58,324 nucleotides of DNA. Origin: Candidatus Dormiibacter inghamiae. Lineage in GTDB: Bacteria > Chloroflexota > Dormibacteria > Dormibacterales > Dormibacteraceae. Both the position numbers and the translations under genes were made by a program. Below, piece by piece: positions 1-8,267 of the stretch. A model generated the notes under the pieces. The model was given only the letters and a program-made list of their open reading frames with translations, did no database searches and was not told where the DNA came from. The first letter of the stretch is position 1; every line of letters begins with the position of its first letter. The stretch covers positions 1 through 58,324 of the forward strand of contig JAEKNQ010000020.1 of assembly GCA_016464825.1 (NCBI GenBank). The letters run 5' to 3'.

Positions 1-243
1 CACTACCCGGCGCCGCCGCGCCGCCGGAGGGACGACCAGCGACGGGGCACCCGGCACCACCCGGACTCGGCGCCGGGCGTCCGCCAGCGAGGCGACCAGT
101 GGCAACGGCAGGCGGCGCCGGCGGCCGACCGCAGCGGCCGAGACCACAGCTGGACCCCGCCGCCGCGCCACCCGGCGCAGCCCAGCGACTCGGACCACGA
201 CGCGCGAGGCGGGAGGCCCAGCCGGCGAAGGAACGACGACTAG
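1..243 (+). CDS. C-terminal tail of a disordered Pro/Arg/Asp-rich protein (partial)
   Basis: Frame 1 is open from the window edge to TAG at 241-243 (about 80 codons). Third codon positions are almost all G or C, as in the real genes here. The product is rich in Pro, Arg, Asp, Gly and His with no hydrophobic stretch, so it looks like an intrinsically disordered tail; no family can be named. The stop overlaps the stop of the convergent ATPase gene in a shared CTAG, a compact convergent arrangement. The start lies outside the window. It could still be a chance open frame in very GC-rich DNA. Confidence 0.45.
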   Translation, partial: HYPAPPRRRRDDQRRGTRHHPDSAPGVRQRGDQWQRQAAPAADRSGRDHSWTPPPRHPAQPSDSDHDARGGRPSRRRNDD

Positions 244-2333
244 CTCTTAGCCGGCAGTCGGTTCTTCTGCAGCGGGCGCAAGGCGTTGGCGGCGGCGAGC
301 ACAGTGGAACCGTTGTTCACGAGGGTCGCCGCCAACGGCGTCAGCTGCCCGGCGACTGCCAACCCCATGCCGACTGTGTTGGGAACCGCGACCAGGCCGA
401 TGTTCTGGCGCATGATGCCCATGGCCTCGCGCGCCAGCCTAACAGCTGTGGGCAGCGGCGCCAGATCCTCTGCGAGCAGCACGACGTCGGCTGTTTCACG
501 CGCGAGGTGGGCCCCATCCGGAACCGCTATGCCGACACCTGCCTCGGCCATGGCATAGGCATCGTTGATGCCGTCGCCGACGACCGCGACGCCGTGGCCT
601 TCCGCACGCAGCCGGCGCACCAATCCAACCTTGTCCTCGGGCAGCATGCCGCCGTGATACTCGTCCAGACCCAGCTGCCTGGCGACTGCAGCGGCCGCTG
701 AGCCCCGATCGCCGGTCGCCAGGATGAAGCGCCGGATGCCCAACCGCCGCAGGCTTGCCAGCACCTCCTTGGCGTTGCTGTCAACTCGATCTCGCAGTGA
801 CATGCGCGCCACTGCCCTGCCGTCCACTGCCACCATGACCACCGAGGAGCCCGCGATCGAAGTGTCAGGACACGTGATGCCTTGCTTCGCGAGCAGAGCC
901 GGCTGGCCCACCACCACCAGGTGCTCACCGACGCGGGAGATGACGCCGCCACCGACCTGGTAGCGGACCTCGTGAGGCGTCTCGGCTCTGAGGCCATCAG
1001 CCTTGGCCGCGCGCCGGATGGCGGCAGCCATCGGGTGCTGGATCTGGCCCTCGGCGGCGGCGGCGAGGCGCAGCACCTCCCGCTGATCCAGGTCCGCCAG
1101 AAGCTCGATCGCGGCCACGCTCGGCCTGCCGCTGGTCAGCGTCCCAGTCTTGTCGAAGATGATGGTGTCGACCTGGGCGAGCTCCTCGATCGCGCGTCCG
1201 TTCTTGAACAGCACCTTCTGGCGGGCGCCGGTGATCATGGTGGTGAGCACGGTGGTGGGGATGGAGACTCGGAAGCCGGTGCCATAGTCGATGATCAGGA
1301 TGGACACCAGGCGGCCAACCTGTCCCGTCACCGCAAAGGCAATGCCGCCGGTGGCCAGGACCGGCAGCACGAAGCGGTCGGCAATCCGGTAGACCATGTC
1401 GGAGACCTTGGTGTCGGCGGCGATGGCATCCTCCAGCGCGATGGCCAGCTTGGCTGCGCGAGTTTCATCACCTGATGCAAGGACCTCGATCAGCACGCGG
1501 CCGTCGTACAGCGAGCTGCCAGCCAACACCTGGGCACTGGTTGCCACCCGGCGCGGCATCGCTTCGCCCGACCACGTCTTGTCGTCCAGGTCACCGAGAC
1601 CGTCAATGACAACCCCGTCGACAGGCACCGACTCGCCGGCGTAGACGGAGATGCGGTCGCCGGCCTTGACCTCCTCCAGCGGCACCATGCGCTCTTTACC
1701 AGCCTCATCGAGGCGGACCGCGCTGGGCGTCGTGCCGAGCCAGGAACGAAGAACGCGACGAGCTCGGCCCGAGGCTCGCCGGCGGATCCGCTCACCGGTC
1801 TCGATGAGCCCGACCGAGACGCCTGCCGCGAGCACGTCGCCGCTGGCGAGCAGCAGGCCCACGGCCATTCCATCCAGCACGTCGATGTTGAGCTTCCGGC
1901 CGACCAGACCTCTGACCGCCCGCCGGGCGATGGGCAGCGCGCAAGTGGCGATGACGAAAGAAGCAGGTGGGGCCGGAACCAGCAGGCCGGCGGTGAGAGA
2001 TACGGCCGGAACCAGCATCTGGCGCCAGAGAGGCGTCGCCGGCGTGGCGGGCGCGGCGGCGTCTTGAGCGGAGGCAGGCAGCGCGCTGAGCAGGTCGCCG
2101 GACTTGAGTGCGGGGTCAAACTGGACGACGAGGGAGCGGGAGGTCTCGCGCCAACTCGCAGCCGAAACGGCTGGATGGGACGCCATCCGGCGGGCCAACT
2201 CGGCGCCGTGGGCCTGGTCTTCAAACGCGACCTGAAAGCGCACCCGGCCGGGAATCGCATGGGCGATGCGCAGGCTGCGGGCCAACGGCGCAGGTCGCTG
2301 CCGAGCCCGCCGCGGGGCAGCCTCAGAGACCAT
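240..2333 (-). CDS. P-type (P1B-like) metal-translocating ATPase with atypical membrane metal motif
   Basis: A 697-residue integral membrane pump predicted to move a metal cation at the cost of ATP. Residues 20-85 form an HMA-like domain without CxxC. Motifs seen: actuator loop SGEAMP near 255-260 (usually TGE), DKTGT phosphorylation site with D394, HP motif at 433-434, hinge GDGIND at 586-591. In the helix just before the phosphorylation domain, where P1B pumps carry CPC/SPC, it reads Asp-Tyr-Gly-Thr-Gly (349-353). That argues for an unusual substrate. The frame stays open far upstream, but ATG 2333 is preferred because it precedes the HMA-like domain and leaves room for the upstream HMA-like gene in another frame. 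That gene lies 41 bases upstream and is probably co-transcribed. Confidence 0.85.
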   Translation of the reverse strand: MVSEAAPRRARQRPAPLARSLRIAHAIPGRVRFQVAFEDQAHGAELARRMASHPAVSAASWRETSRSLVVQFDPALKSGDLLSALPASAQDAAAPATPATPLWRQMLVPAVSLTAGLLVPAPPASFVIATCALPIARRAVRGLVGRKLNIDVLDGMAVGLLLASGDVLAAGVSVGLIETGERIRRRASGRARRVLRSWLGTTPSAVRLDEAGKERMVPLEEVKAGDRISVYAGESVPVDGVVIDGLGDLDDKTWSGEAMPRRVATSAQVLAGSSLYDGRVLIEVLASGDETRAAKLAIALEDAIAADTKVSDMVYRIADRFVLPVLATGGIAFAVTGQVGRLVSILIIDYGTGFRVSIPTTVLTTMITGARQKVLFKNGRAIEELAQVDTIIFDKTGTLTSGRPSVAAIELLADLDQREVLRLAAAAEGQIQHPMAAAIRRAAKADGLRAETPHEVRYQVGGGVISRVGEHLVVVGQPALLAKQGITCPDTSIAGSSVVMVAVDGRAVARMSLRDRVDSNAKEVLASLRRLGIRRFILATGDRGSAAAAVARQLGLDEYHGGMLPEDKVGLVRRLRAEGHGVAVVGDGINDAYAMAEAGVGIAVPDGAHLARETADVVLLAEDLAPLPTAVRLAREAMGIMRQNIGLVAVPNTVGMGLAVAGQLTPLAATLVNNGSTVLAAANALRPLQKNRLPAKS

Positions 2334-2374
2334 GGGGGGACAAAACTTGATAGCGCAGAGTACAGCTAATATAC

Positions 2375-2761
2375 CTACGGAGCGCCAGCCGCAGTTGGCG
2401 GCAGGAGCATCGGGAGCAGCAGCAGCAGGAGCGCTTCCGCCACACTTCCGCTCACGACAGCTACACCCAGGGCAGCCAAGTGTTCCAACCCGGAGCCGGC
2501 CACTTCGGGCAGGCCGTCCCCGACGCGCCCCTTCGCCTGCTGCAGGAGCGTGTGGAGCTCGATCCACGGCAGGTACTCGACTGTCAGTGACCGATTGGCC
2601 GGTCGCCAGCGCACCCCGACCACTGCCGGATGGCCTGCCAACCGTTGGGCGAGTAAGCGGCCGCCCGCGGCCCGATCCGCCGCGAAGCGCAGCCGGCATC
2701 GGCCCGGAAGCCGGTGCACTACCTCCATCCCGATAGGCTCCGAATGGGAAGCAAGCTGCAT
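2375..2761 (-). CDS. small HMA-like domain protein upstream of the P-type ATPase
   Basis: A 128-residue protein. Residues 12-70 (HRLPGRCRLRF, then GHPAVVGVRWRPANRSLTVEY) align by eye with the N-terminal domain of the adjacent ATPase (AHAIPGRVRFQ, then SHPAVSAASWRETSRSLVV), so the two domains are probably duplicates. There is no CxxC metal site. The C-terminal part has a Leu-rich hydrophobic run (LLLLLLPMLLPP) that could be a membrane anchor. It sits in a different frame from the ATPase, 41 bases upstream on the same strand. Its role could be regulatory or metal delivery, which is inference. A longer overlapping open frame covers the same DNA but shows no domain there. Confidence 0.6.
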   Translation of the reverse strand: MQLASHSEPIGMEVVHRLPGRCRLRFAADRAAGGRLLAQRLAGHPAVVGVRWRPANRSLTVEYLPWIELHTLLQQAKGRVGDGLPEVAGSGLEHLAALGVAVVSGSVAEALLLLLLPMLLPPTAAGAP

Positions 2762-2918
2762 CCTGCTGGTAGCTTGCCGGACGGGCGCTTAAGGCTGGGA
2801 AGCGGAGGGCTAAGAGTTGAGGTTGAACCCCGCTAGGGCGAGACACGACGGATGCCCCCGCACAAATTGATTGAGGTCGTTAGAACCATCGAGCCGGCGG
2901 GACCGTACTAACCAGCAG

Positions 2919-3467
2919 ATGGAAGCGATTAGCACGAGATTGCCAAGGGCTGCTCAACCTGTTCAGCGAGCACTGCCGGTCTTCACGCTGGCGATCGCGC
3001 TGCTCGCGACCGCCTGTGGTGGTGGTGGAGGCTCATACTCGTCGGGCTCTTCGTCCTCCACGGCTGCCAGCCCCGCAGCGGCGGCGACTGTCAAGACCGC
3101 CACCAAGATGGTGGCGGGAAAGTCCCAAAGCATCCTGGTCGACGCCAAGGGCTTGTCGCTCTACCACTTCACGCCCGATTCCCAGGGCAAGGTGACTTGC
3201 GTCGGGCCGTGTGCCAAGGCTTGGCCGCCTCTGCGTCTGGAGGGCGGCACCAGTCAGCCGACAGCAGGCCCCGGTGTTACCGGCAAGCTGGGGACGATCC
3301 CCAACCCCGAGGGCGGCGCCCAGGTCACTTACAACGGTTGGCCGCTGTATTACTACGCCATGGATAAGGACAGCGGAGACACCTACGGCCAGGGAGTCGG
3401 TGGAAAGTGGTCAGTTGTCACTCCCAGCCTCGCACCAGGAACCTCACCCAGCGCCAGCGGCTACTGA
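2919..3467 (+). CDS. secreted-repeat lipoprotein (Lipoprotein_15 type)
   Basis: About 182 residues from ATG 2919; an in-frame TTG at 2871 is an alternative. The N-terminus has basic residues, a hydrophobic core and a lipobox (LLATAC), so Cys becomes lipidated and the protein is attached outside the cytoplasmic membrane. A Gly/Ser/Ala-rich linker follows. Two copies of the short secreted repeat are visible: one around VDAKGLSLYHFTPDSQGKVT with CVGPCAKAWPPL, and one around VTYNGWPLYYYAMDKDSGDT. The family is common in high-GC Gram-positives; its biochemical role is not established. Monocistronic, followed by the Hsp20 gene on the same strand after about 60 bases. Confidence 0.85.
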   Translation: MEAISTRLPRAAQPVQRALPVFTLAIALLATACGGGGGSYSSGSSSSTAASPAAAATVKTATKMVAGKSQSILVDAKGLSLYHFTPDSQGKVTCVGPCAKAWPPLRLEGGTSQPTAGPGVTGKLGTIPNPEGGAQVTYNGWPLYYYAMDKDSGDTYGQGVGGKWSVVTPSLAPGTSPSASGY

Positions 3468-3526
3468 CTGCTTGTAACAGACAGTCCGCCAAGAATTCGC
3501 GTCGAGCCGCCTCTAGAATCAAGCAC

Positions 3527-4009
3527 GTGGCTGACTCGCGCTTCTCCGATTATCGGACCGACCCGCTTGTGCGCGAGATGTTGCGGGTGATAGGACAAGG
3601 TGGCCAGGCGCAGCGCTCGGCGCAATCAATGCCTATCAATGTCTGGGAAGAGGGCGGCATGCTCGTCCTAGAAGCGGCGATGCCTGGGCTCCGGCCCGAG
3701 GAGGTGGAGGTCCTCTGTGCGGAGAATACGCTCACGATCCAGGCGGAGGTCACCATCCCCGATCGGGACTACCTCCACCAGGAGTTGCCCGGCACCCGCT
3801 ACTTCCGCCAGATCGCCATGCCGGCCGACTGCCTGCTGGAAGAGACAGCGGCTCAGGTCGAACACGGCCTGCTGACTCTGCGCGTTCCCAAGGCCAGGCG
3901 GAGACACCCGGAACGCGTCAGGATCCAGGTGAACCGCGCCGGCGAGCCTGCCCGGCCGAAACGCCCCGTTCGCGCCAGGAAGGCCACGGAACTCGCCGAG
4001 GAGTCCTGA
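3527..4009 (+). CDS. Hsp20/alpha-crystallin small heat shock protein
   Basis: A 160-residue cytoplasmic holdase-type chaperone. The alpha-crystallin domain spans roughly residues 35-130, beginning at MPINVWEEGGMLVLEAAMPG and ending at the conserved strand HGLLTLRVPKA. A basic C-terminal tail with many Arg follows. The frame is open further upstream, but GTG 3527 is chosen because the predicted product then begins VADSRFSDYRTDPLVREM, typical of the family, and the upstream residues overlap the lipoprotein gene. An HspR-like regulator lies at 49 kb in this window; no obvious HAIR or CIRCE operator was seen in front of this gene. Confidence 0.88.
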   Translation: MADSRFSDYRTDPLVREMLRVIGQGGQAQRSAQSMPINVWEEGGMLVLEAAMPGLRPEEVEVLCAENTLTIQAEVTIPDRDYLHQELPGTRYFRQIAMPADCLLEETAAQVEHGLLTLRVPKARRRHPERVRIQVNRAGEPARPKRPVRARKATELAEES

Positions 4010-4049
4010 GCCGGTGGCCGCCGCAGCCGCCGGCCGGGCTTCCCCTTAG

Positions 4050-4979
4050 ATGTCTCTGGATTTCCCGACCGCCCAGGATGAGTATCTGGGCTGGCTCGAG
4101 TTGGAAGCCAACCGCAGCCCCAACACAGTGCGGGCCTATCGTGGCGAGCTGAACCGCTTCCGCGAGTTCCTGAGCGAGCGCCGGCACAGCTTGCAGATGG
4201 ATGAGCTGACCTACGAAGACCTGAGAGCTTATCAGCGCCATCTCGCTGCCTCTGTGCCACGTCCAGCCTCCAGGGCTCGCTCGCTCGTAGCCATCCGCTC
4301 CTGGCTCCGCTGGCTAGCCCGCGAGAACCTGATCGAAATCGACCTGTCCAACCGCATCACGCTGCCGAAGCTTGAACAGCGCCTGCCCAAACCGCTGCCG
4401 CCCGATGAGCTCTCCCATCTCCTGGCCGCGCTACCCACTGTCACGCCACTCGAGAAGCGCGACCGGGCGCTGGTTCACTTCCTCATCAGCACCGGCTGCC
4501 GGATCTCGGAAGCGCTGAGCCTCGACCGTACCGACGTACCCAAACAGGGCCATCGCCTGATCGTGACTGGCAAGGGCAGCAAGCAACGCGCCGTCTACCT
4601 GACGGGGCAGGCGAAAGTGGCTCTGACTGATTACCTCGACGCGCGGGAGGATGCCTCGCTGGCGCTCTTCGTGAACTTCGATCGGGCGGGGGCAGCCCGC
4701 GGCGAGCGGCGGCTCACAGCTGACGGTGCGCGGCACATAGTCAAGCGGGTGCGGCGGTCAGTCGGCGCTTGGGCTTTCAAGTCCCCGCATGTCGCTCGCC
4801 ACACGGCGGCGACCAGCCTGCTGGAGGTGACTGGCGGGGACGTGCGGCTCGTGCAGGAGGTGCTGGGCCACGCGAACCTCAACACCTTGCAGGGCTACAC
4901 CAAGATCGTCGACGCGCGCAAGCAAGACGCTTATCAGCGCTACGAGCGCTACTTGGAAGAACTACCGCACGAAGGCTGA
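4050..4979 (+). CDS. xerC: tyrosine recombinase, XerC/XerD type
   Basis: A 309-residue site-specific recombinase, full length for Xer proteins. The SAM-like N-terminal core-binding domain covers about residues 5-95. The catalytic set is complete: R151 (TGCRISE), K175 (VTGKGSKQR), H247 and R250 (HVARHTAATSLL), H274 (LGHANLNTLQ) and nucleophile Y283 (GYTKI). Xer proteins resolve chromosome dimers at dif; length and lack of integrase extras favour the housekeeping role, but XerC and XerD cannot be separated by eye. No mobile-element genes flank it. It follows hsp20 on the same strand with a 40-base gap. Confidence 0.85.
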   Translation: MSLDFPTAQDEYLGWLELEANRSPNTVRAYRGELNRFREFLSERRHSLQMDELTYEDLRAYQRHLAASVPRPASRARSLVAIRSWLRWLARENLIEIDLSNRITLPKLEQRLPKPLPPDELSHLLAALPTVTPLEKRDRALVHFLISTGCRISEALSLDRTDVPKQGHRLIVTGKGSKQRAVYLTGQAKVALTDYLDAREDASLALFVNFDRAGAARGERRLTADGARHIVKRVRRSVGAWAFKSPHVARHTAATSLLEVTGGDVRLVQEVLGHANLNTLQGYTKIVDARKQDAYQRYERYLEELPHEG

Positions 4980-4994
4980 GCTGGAGACCGTGGG

Positions 4995-5297
4995 CTAGTC
5001 GTCGTCCGGGTGGCCCATCAGCGCGTCGAGGATCTCATAGAGGCAATCCATAGTCGCCAGCACCTCATCGCCGCAGTGATTGCAGGCGGCCGTCGGCGGA
5101 GACGCCACCACTAGCGTCTTGACCGCCTCGGCGAGCGGTTTGGGGACCTCAGACTGGTCGGCCAAATTCAGCCGCTCCAGCTGATCCAGGAGGTGGTCCA
5201 AGTAGCGCATCTTGTTGCGCTTGGCGTACTTCTCGGCCTGCTCCCGCTGCTGCGAGACTGTCACTGTCTCGATCGCCATCGATGCTTCTCGGATCAT
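4995..5297 (-). CDS. hypothetical protein with C-terminal CxxC
   Basis: A 100-residue protein, function unrecognised. The start at 5297 is supported by a strong ribosome site (GGAGG seven bases upstream of ATG), so the longer upstream extension of the frame is rejected. The N-terminal half is charged and probably helical (QQREQAEKYAKRN, then LDHLLDQLERL). The second half contains ACNHCGDEV with one CxxC and another Cys nearby, possibly a metal or redox site. It is convergent with the recombinase gene and divergent from the NAD(P)HX epimerase gene. It acts presumably in the cytoplasm; there is no signal or membrane segment. Confidence 0.7.
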   Translation of the reverse strand: MIREASMAIETVTVSQQREQAEKYAKRNKMRYLDHLLDQLERLNLADQSEVPKPLAEAVKTLVVASPPTAACNHCGDEVLATMDCLYEILDALMGHPDDD

Positions 5298-5406
5298 CGG
5301 CTGACCTCCGACTTTGAACGATTGACCCGACAGCCCTGTCCGTGCACTCCGGATTTGATCTTCGGTGTCGGGCGGCAGGTTGTCAAGACTTTGGCCGATA
5401 AATAGG

Positions 5407-6147
5407 GTGAAGTACAGTTCAGTCATCGCTTCTTTGCAGACAACTCCCCCGCAGCCAGCGCGAGTTCTTCCCACTCTCAGCAGCGCTCAGGTCGCGGAGG
5501 TCGATCGCCTGGCACATGAACGCTTCGGGCTGGCCGGGTCGTGGCTGATGGAGGCCGCGGGCTGGCAGCTGGCCAGGCATTGCCGGAGTAGTACCTATGT
5601 GGTCTGCGGGACAGGAAACAACGGTGGTGACGGCCTCGCTGCTGCTCGCCATCTCCACCGCTGGGGACGGCTTGCCGGCGTTGCGTTGGCCGAGCCCGAA
5701 CGGCTCGGTATGCTGCCAGCGGAGCAGCTGACGGCGCTGCGAGCCCTGGGTGTCACTGTCGACCGAAAGCCACGTTTTAACGGAGCCCGAATAGTGCTCG
5801 ACGCCCTCTTCGGTACAGGCCTGCATCGAGCGCCAGAGGGCACGCTCAAGTCGTGGCTGGAAGCCATCAACGGAGCGCGTCTCATGGTGGTCGCCGCGGA
5901 CCTGCCTTCTGGCCTCGATGCGGACAGCGGCGCCGCGCCAGGAATCGCCATCGAGGCCGGCATCACTGTGACTCTCGGCCTACCGAAAGCGGGCCTGCTG
6001 ACCGGGCGTGGTCCCGAGCTGGCAGGTGATGTGTGGCTGGTTGACATCGGCATCCCCTTCGCGGCCTACGCCGCAGTGGGCGCCCACGTCCCGGCGCATC
6101 TGTTTGCAATGCAAGACAGGCTTCAGCTCTCGGCGCTTCATTTATGA
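5407..6147 (+). CDS. nnrE: NAD(P)H-hydrate epimerase (YjeF N-terminal domain)
   Basis: About 246 residues. It epimerises damaged (hydrated) NAD(P)H so that a dehydratase can repair it. The family glycine motif is visible (CGTGNNGGDGLAAARHL), followed by a Rossmann-like core with DALFGTGLHR and AADLPSGLDADSG. Only the epimerase domain is present; the ADP-dependent dehydratase domain that is fused in many bacteria is absent and was not seen elsewhere in the window. The start is uncertain: GTG 5407 is used, with GTG 5365 and a downstream TTG as alternatives; none has a clear ribosome site. Its end overlaps the next gene by four bases (ATGA), indicating co-translation with the MBL nuclease gene. 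Confidence 0.8.
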   Translation: MKYSSVIASLQTTPPQPARVLPTLSSAQVAEVDRLAHERFGLAGSWLMEAAGWQLARHCRSSTYVVCGTGNNGGDGLAAARHLHRWGRLAGVALAEPERLGMLPAEQLTALRALGVTVDRKPRFNGARIVLDALFGTGLHRAPEGTLKSWLEAINGARLMVVAADLPSGLDADSGAAPGIAIEAGITVTLGLPKAGLLTGRGPELAGDVWLVDIGIPFAAYAAVGAHVPAHLFAMQDRLQLSALHL

Positions 6148-7115
6148 GCTGCGACGTCAACTGGGATCGAGGCATCTCGGTCGTCGGCCATCAGCTGTGG
6201 CTGGATCCGCAGGTGGTGAGGGAGCTCGCGTTCGTGTCACATGCCCACTCCGACCACGCTCGCCGCCACCGCCGAGCCCTGCTGACCGAGCCAACCCTGT
6301 CTCTGCTCAGCAAGCATCGGCGCCCGCATGACGTTGAAGTGGTGCCGGTTGGCCAGACGGTCGTGGTGGACGGGGCCAGGGTGACCCTGTTTGACGCCGG
6401 CCACATGCTGGGCTCGGCGATGCTGCTCTTCCAGCAGCCTGGCAGGAGCTTGCTCTACACAGGTGACATGAAGCTCCGGCATCCCGCAGGCCTGTCGACA
6501 CCTGTCCCCCAGGCGCAGGCGCTGGTAATGGAGAGCACCTACGGCCTGCCGCATTTCCGCTTCCCTGAGCCGGACTCGGTGGTCCTGGAGCTGGCCCTCT
6601 GGTGCCGCCAGGCCATTGCGGCCGGCGCTACCCCTGTCATCCTTGCCCACGCGCTCGGCAAGGCGCAGGAGGTGATGCTGTTGCTCGGCCGCCTCGGCTT
6701 TCGGTTCGCCCTGGAAGAACGCTGCCTGCCCTTCGCCCGCGGCTATGAGGCGGCTGGTGTAAAGCTGCCCGAATGGGCTGAGCTGAGCCAGGTGGAGGAA
6801 CGCTTGGAAGACAGGGTGGTCCTCTTGCCTCCGGCCGGCAAGCAGGCGCTGAAGCGCCTGGCGCGCTACCGCACGGCGCTCGTCTCCGGCTGGGCCAAGG
6901 ATCCCCAGTTCTCCCGCCTCTTCGGCGCCGACAGATGCTTTCCGCTCTCCGACCACTGCGACTTCGACGAACTGCTGGACGTGGTCCGGCTCTCTGGCGC
7001 GGAGCAGGTCTACACGGTCCACGGCTACGCCGATGAACTCGCCCGGCACCTCCGGCGGCGGGGAGTGCGGGCGCACGCGCTGGCCCGGACCGAGCAGTTG
7101 GCGCTGGCGATCTGA
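6144..7115 (+). CDS. MBL-fold (beta-CASP-like) exonuclease, DNA-ligase-associated type
   Basis: A 323-residue metallo-beta-lactamase-fold hydrolase. The zinc motif is HAHSDH at residues 33-38, followed by DAGHMLGSAM and TGDMKLR, and the C-terminal LSDHCDFDELL and VHGY segments fit the beta-CASP nuclease group (SNM1/Artemis/CPSF73 relatives). Length and order resemble the bacterial putative exonuclease that is encoded next to ATP-dependent ligase, DEXH helicase and a phosphoesterase. Here the ligase gene lies 1.4 kb downstream; helicase and phosphoesterase are not in the window. The nuclease role is inferred from the family. Its start overlaps nnrE by four bases and its stop overlaps the extended frame of the methyltransferase. 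Confidence 0.8.
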   Translation: MSCDVNWDRGISVVGHQLWLDPQVVRELAFVSHAHSDHARRHRRALLTEPTLSLLSKHRRPHDVEVVPVGQTVVVDGARVTLFDAGHMLGSAMLLFQQPGRSLLYTGDMKLRHPAGLSTPVPQAQALVMESTYGLPHFRFPEPDSVVLELALWCRQAIAAGATPVILAHALGKAQEVMLLLGRLGFRFALEERCLPFARGYEAAGVKLPEWAELSQVEERLEDRVVLLPPAGKQALKRLARYRTALVSGWAKDPQFSRLFGADRCFPLSDHCDFDELLDVVRLSGAEQVYTVHGYADELARHLRRRGVRAHALARTEQLALAI

Positions 7116-7192
7116 GCGACCACTTCCAGGCGATCGCCGGCAGCTACGCGGCGCTCCGGCCGCTGAGCGAACAGGACTCGAGGCGCCTGCAG

Positions 7193-7855
7193 TTGATGCT
7201 GGAACGCTGTTCGCTGCCCGCCGCCCCGGCGATCGTGGAGATCGGCTGCGGCCCGGGCAAGCTGCTGCGGGCTGCCGCCGAGCTGACGAACGCGGCCTCA
7301 GTCATCGGTGTCGACCCTGAGCCCAACATGCTAACCCAGGCCGACGGCTTCGAGGCTCACCTGGGCCGCGCCGAAGCGCTGCCACTGCCCGGCGCAAGCG
7401 CCGATCTTGCCTTCAGCTCGCTGACCCTACACCTGGTCCAGGACTGGCCGGCGGCCGCTGCGGAGGTTCACCGGGTGCTGAAGCCAGGCGGCTGGAGCGC
7501 CACCTGGACGCTGACGCCTGAGCATGTGGTGGGACATGTGCTGAACCGCTGGTTCCCCTCGCTGGCCGGCGCGGACCAGCCTCGCTTCCGGTCGCCTGAG
7601 CGGTGGCTGCAGGCGCTGACCCGGGCGGGCTTTCCCTGGGCGGTCGAGGAGCAGGTGCGAATGCGGCGCCAGACGACAGTCCGGCGCCTGGCCGAGAGCG
7701 TGCGATCCCGCTACATCTCGACCCTGGCGCTGCTCCCCGAGAAGGAGTTCGAGGCCGGCTTGAGGCACCTGGAGCAGCTCGCCAGAGAGACGCCGGAAGC
7801 CGCGATCGAGTACGAGATGACCTGGTGCCTCATGTGCTCTCAGCGCATCATCTGA
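7193..7855 (+). CDS. class I SAM-dependent methyltransferase
   Basis: A Rossmann-fold methyltransferase (Methyltransf_11 group). Motif I is VEIGCGPGKLL and the acidic residue binding the ribose is in GVDPEPNML. The post-motif region reads LHLVQDWPAAAAEVHRVLKPGG. The substrate is unknown. The first ATG is 7193, but typical family sequence (SDHFQAIAGSYAALRPLSEQ) continues in frame up to CTG at 7112, which overlaps the TGA of the upstream gene (CTGA). The true start is therefore probably 7112 with a non-standard codon. Position between a nuclease and a ligase gene suggests co-expression, not necessarily shared function. Confidence 0.82.
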   Translation: MMLERCSLPAAPAIVEIGCGPGKLLRAAAELTNAASVIGVDPEPNMLTQADGFEAHLGRAEALPLPGASADLAFSSLTLHLVQDWPAAAAEVHRVLKPGGWSATWTLTPEHVVGHVLNRWFPSLAGADQPRFRSPERWLQALTRAGFPWAVEEQVRMRRQTTVRRLAESVRSRYISTLALLPEKEFEAGLRHLEQLARETPEAAIEYEMTWCLMCSQRII

Positions 7856-7898
7856 CTCGGCCAGTGGGAGATCGAGCGCCGACCGGGTCGCCGATTGC

Positions 7899-8267
7899 CT
7901 AGCGCAGGGCCCAGCCGGCTTTACTGAGGGCCGTCCGCAGAGACGTGTCGCGGGCGGCGTCCCGGCTCAGAGCGTGAAGCAAACTGTCGACCCAGTCGGC
8001 TGGATCGGCCTCCGGGCTGAGCCGAAGACCCACCTTTTGGAGCCGCGCCTCGAACGTCTGCTCCGCCGCCACCACGCTAAAGCGCTTCAGCCGATTGGGA
8101 TTCAGCACCGCCCGGCGCGCCCTGCCGCGGGGCAGCTTTTCGGTCAGATAGACCAGCAACCGCTCAGGGTCCGCAGAGCTCGCCGCCAGCGGCGAACGGC
8201 AGAAAGCGCAGGCGCCGTGCAGAGACAGGGAGGGGGCGGCGCACACCTCGCAGGTGGGCCGGCTCAT
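7899..8267 (-). CDS. hypothetical protein with N-terminal zinc-ribbon-like Cys motif
   Basis: A 122-residue protein of unknown function. The first 25 residues contain CEVC, then CAFC twelve residues later, a four-Cys arrangement typical of a small zinc ribbon. The rest is basic, then helical, with no known domain seen (EKLPRGRARRAVLNPNRLKR; WVDSLLHALSRDAARD). The start overlaps the stop of the upstream 70-residue ORF by four bases (ATGA), so the two are translationally coupled. The pair lies on the minus strand inside a plus-strand nuclease/ligase run, sharing a short divergent gap with the ligase gene. A nucleic-acid-related role would suit the context but is only a guess. Confidence 0.65.
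   Translation of the reverse strand: MSRPTCEVCAAPSLSLHGACAFCRSPLAASSADPERLLVYLTEKLPRGRARRAVLNPNRLKRFSVVAAEQTFEARLQKVGLRLSPEADPADWVDSLLHALSRDAARDTSLRTALSKAGWALR

Noticed and set aside
99..2736. Several long plus-strand open frames antisense to the P-type ATPase
   Set aside because: Shadow frames of a GC-rich gene; no domains, and the ATPase frame carries all family motifs.
2334..2846. The 868-residue upstream extension of the ATPase
   Set aside because: No family similarity before 2333, and it would overlap the HMA-like gene in another frame.
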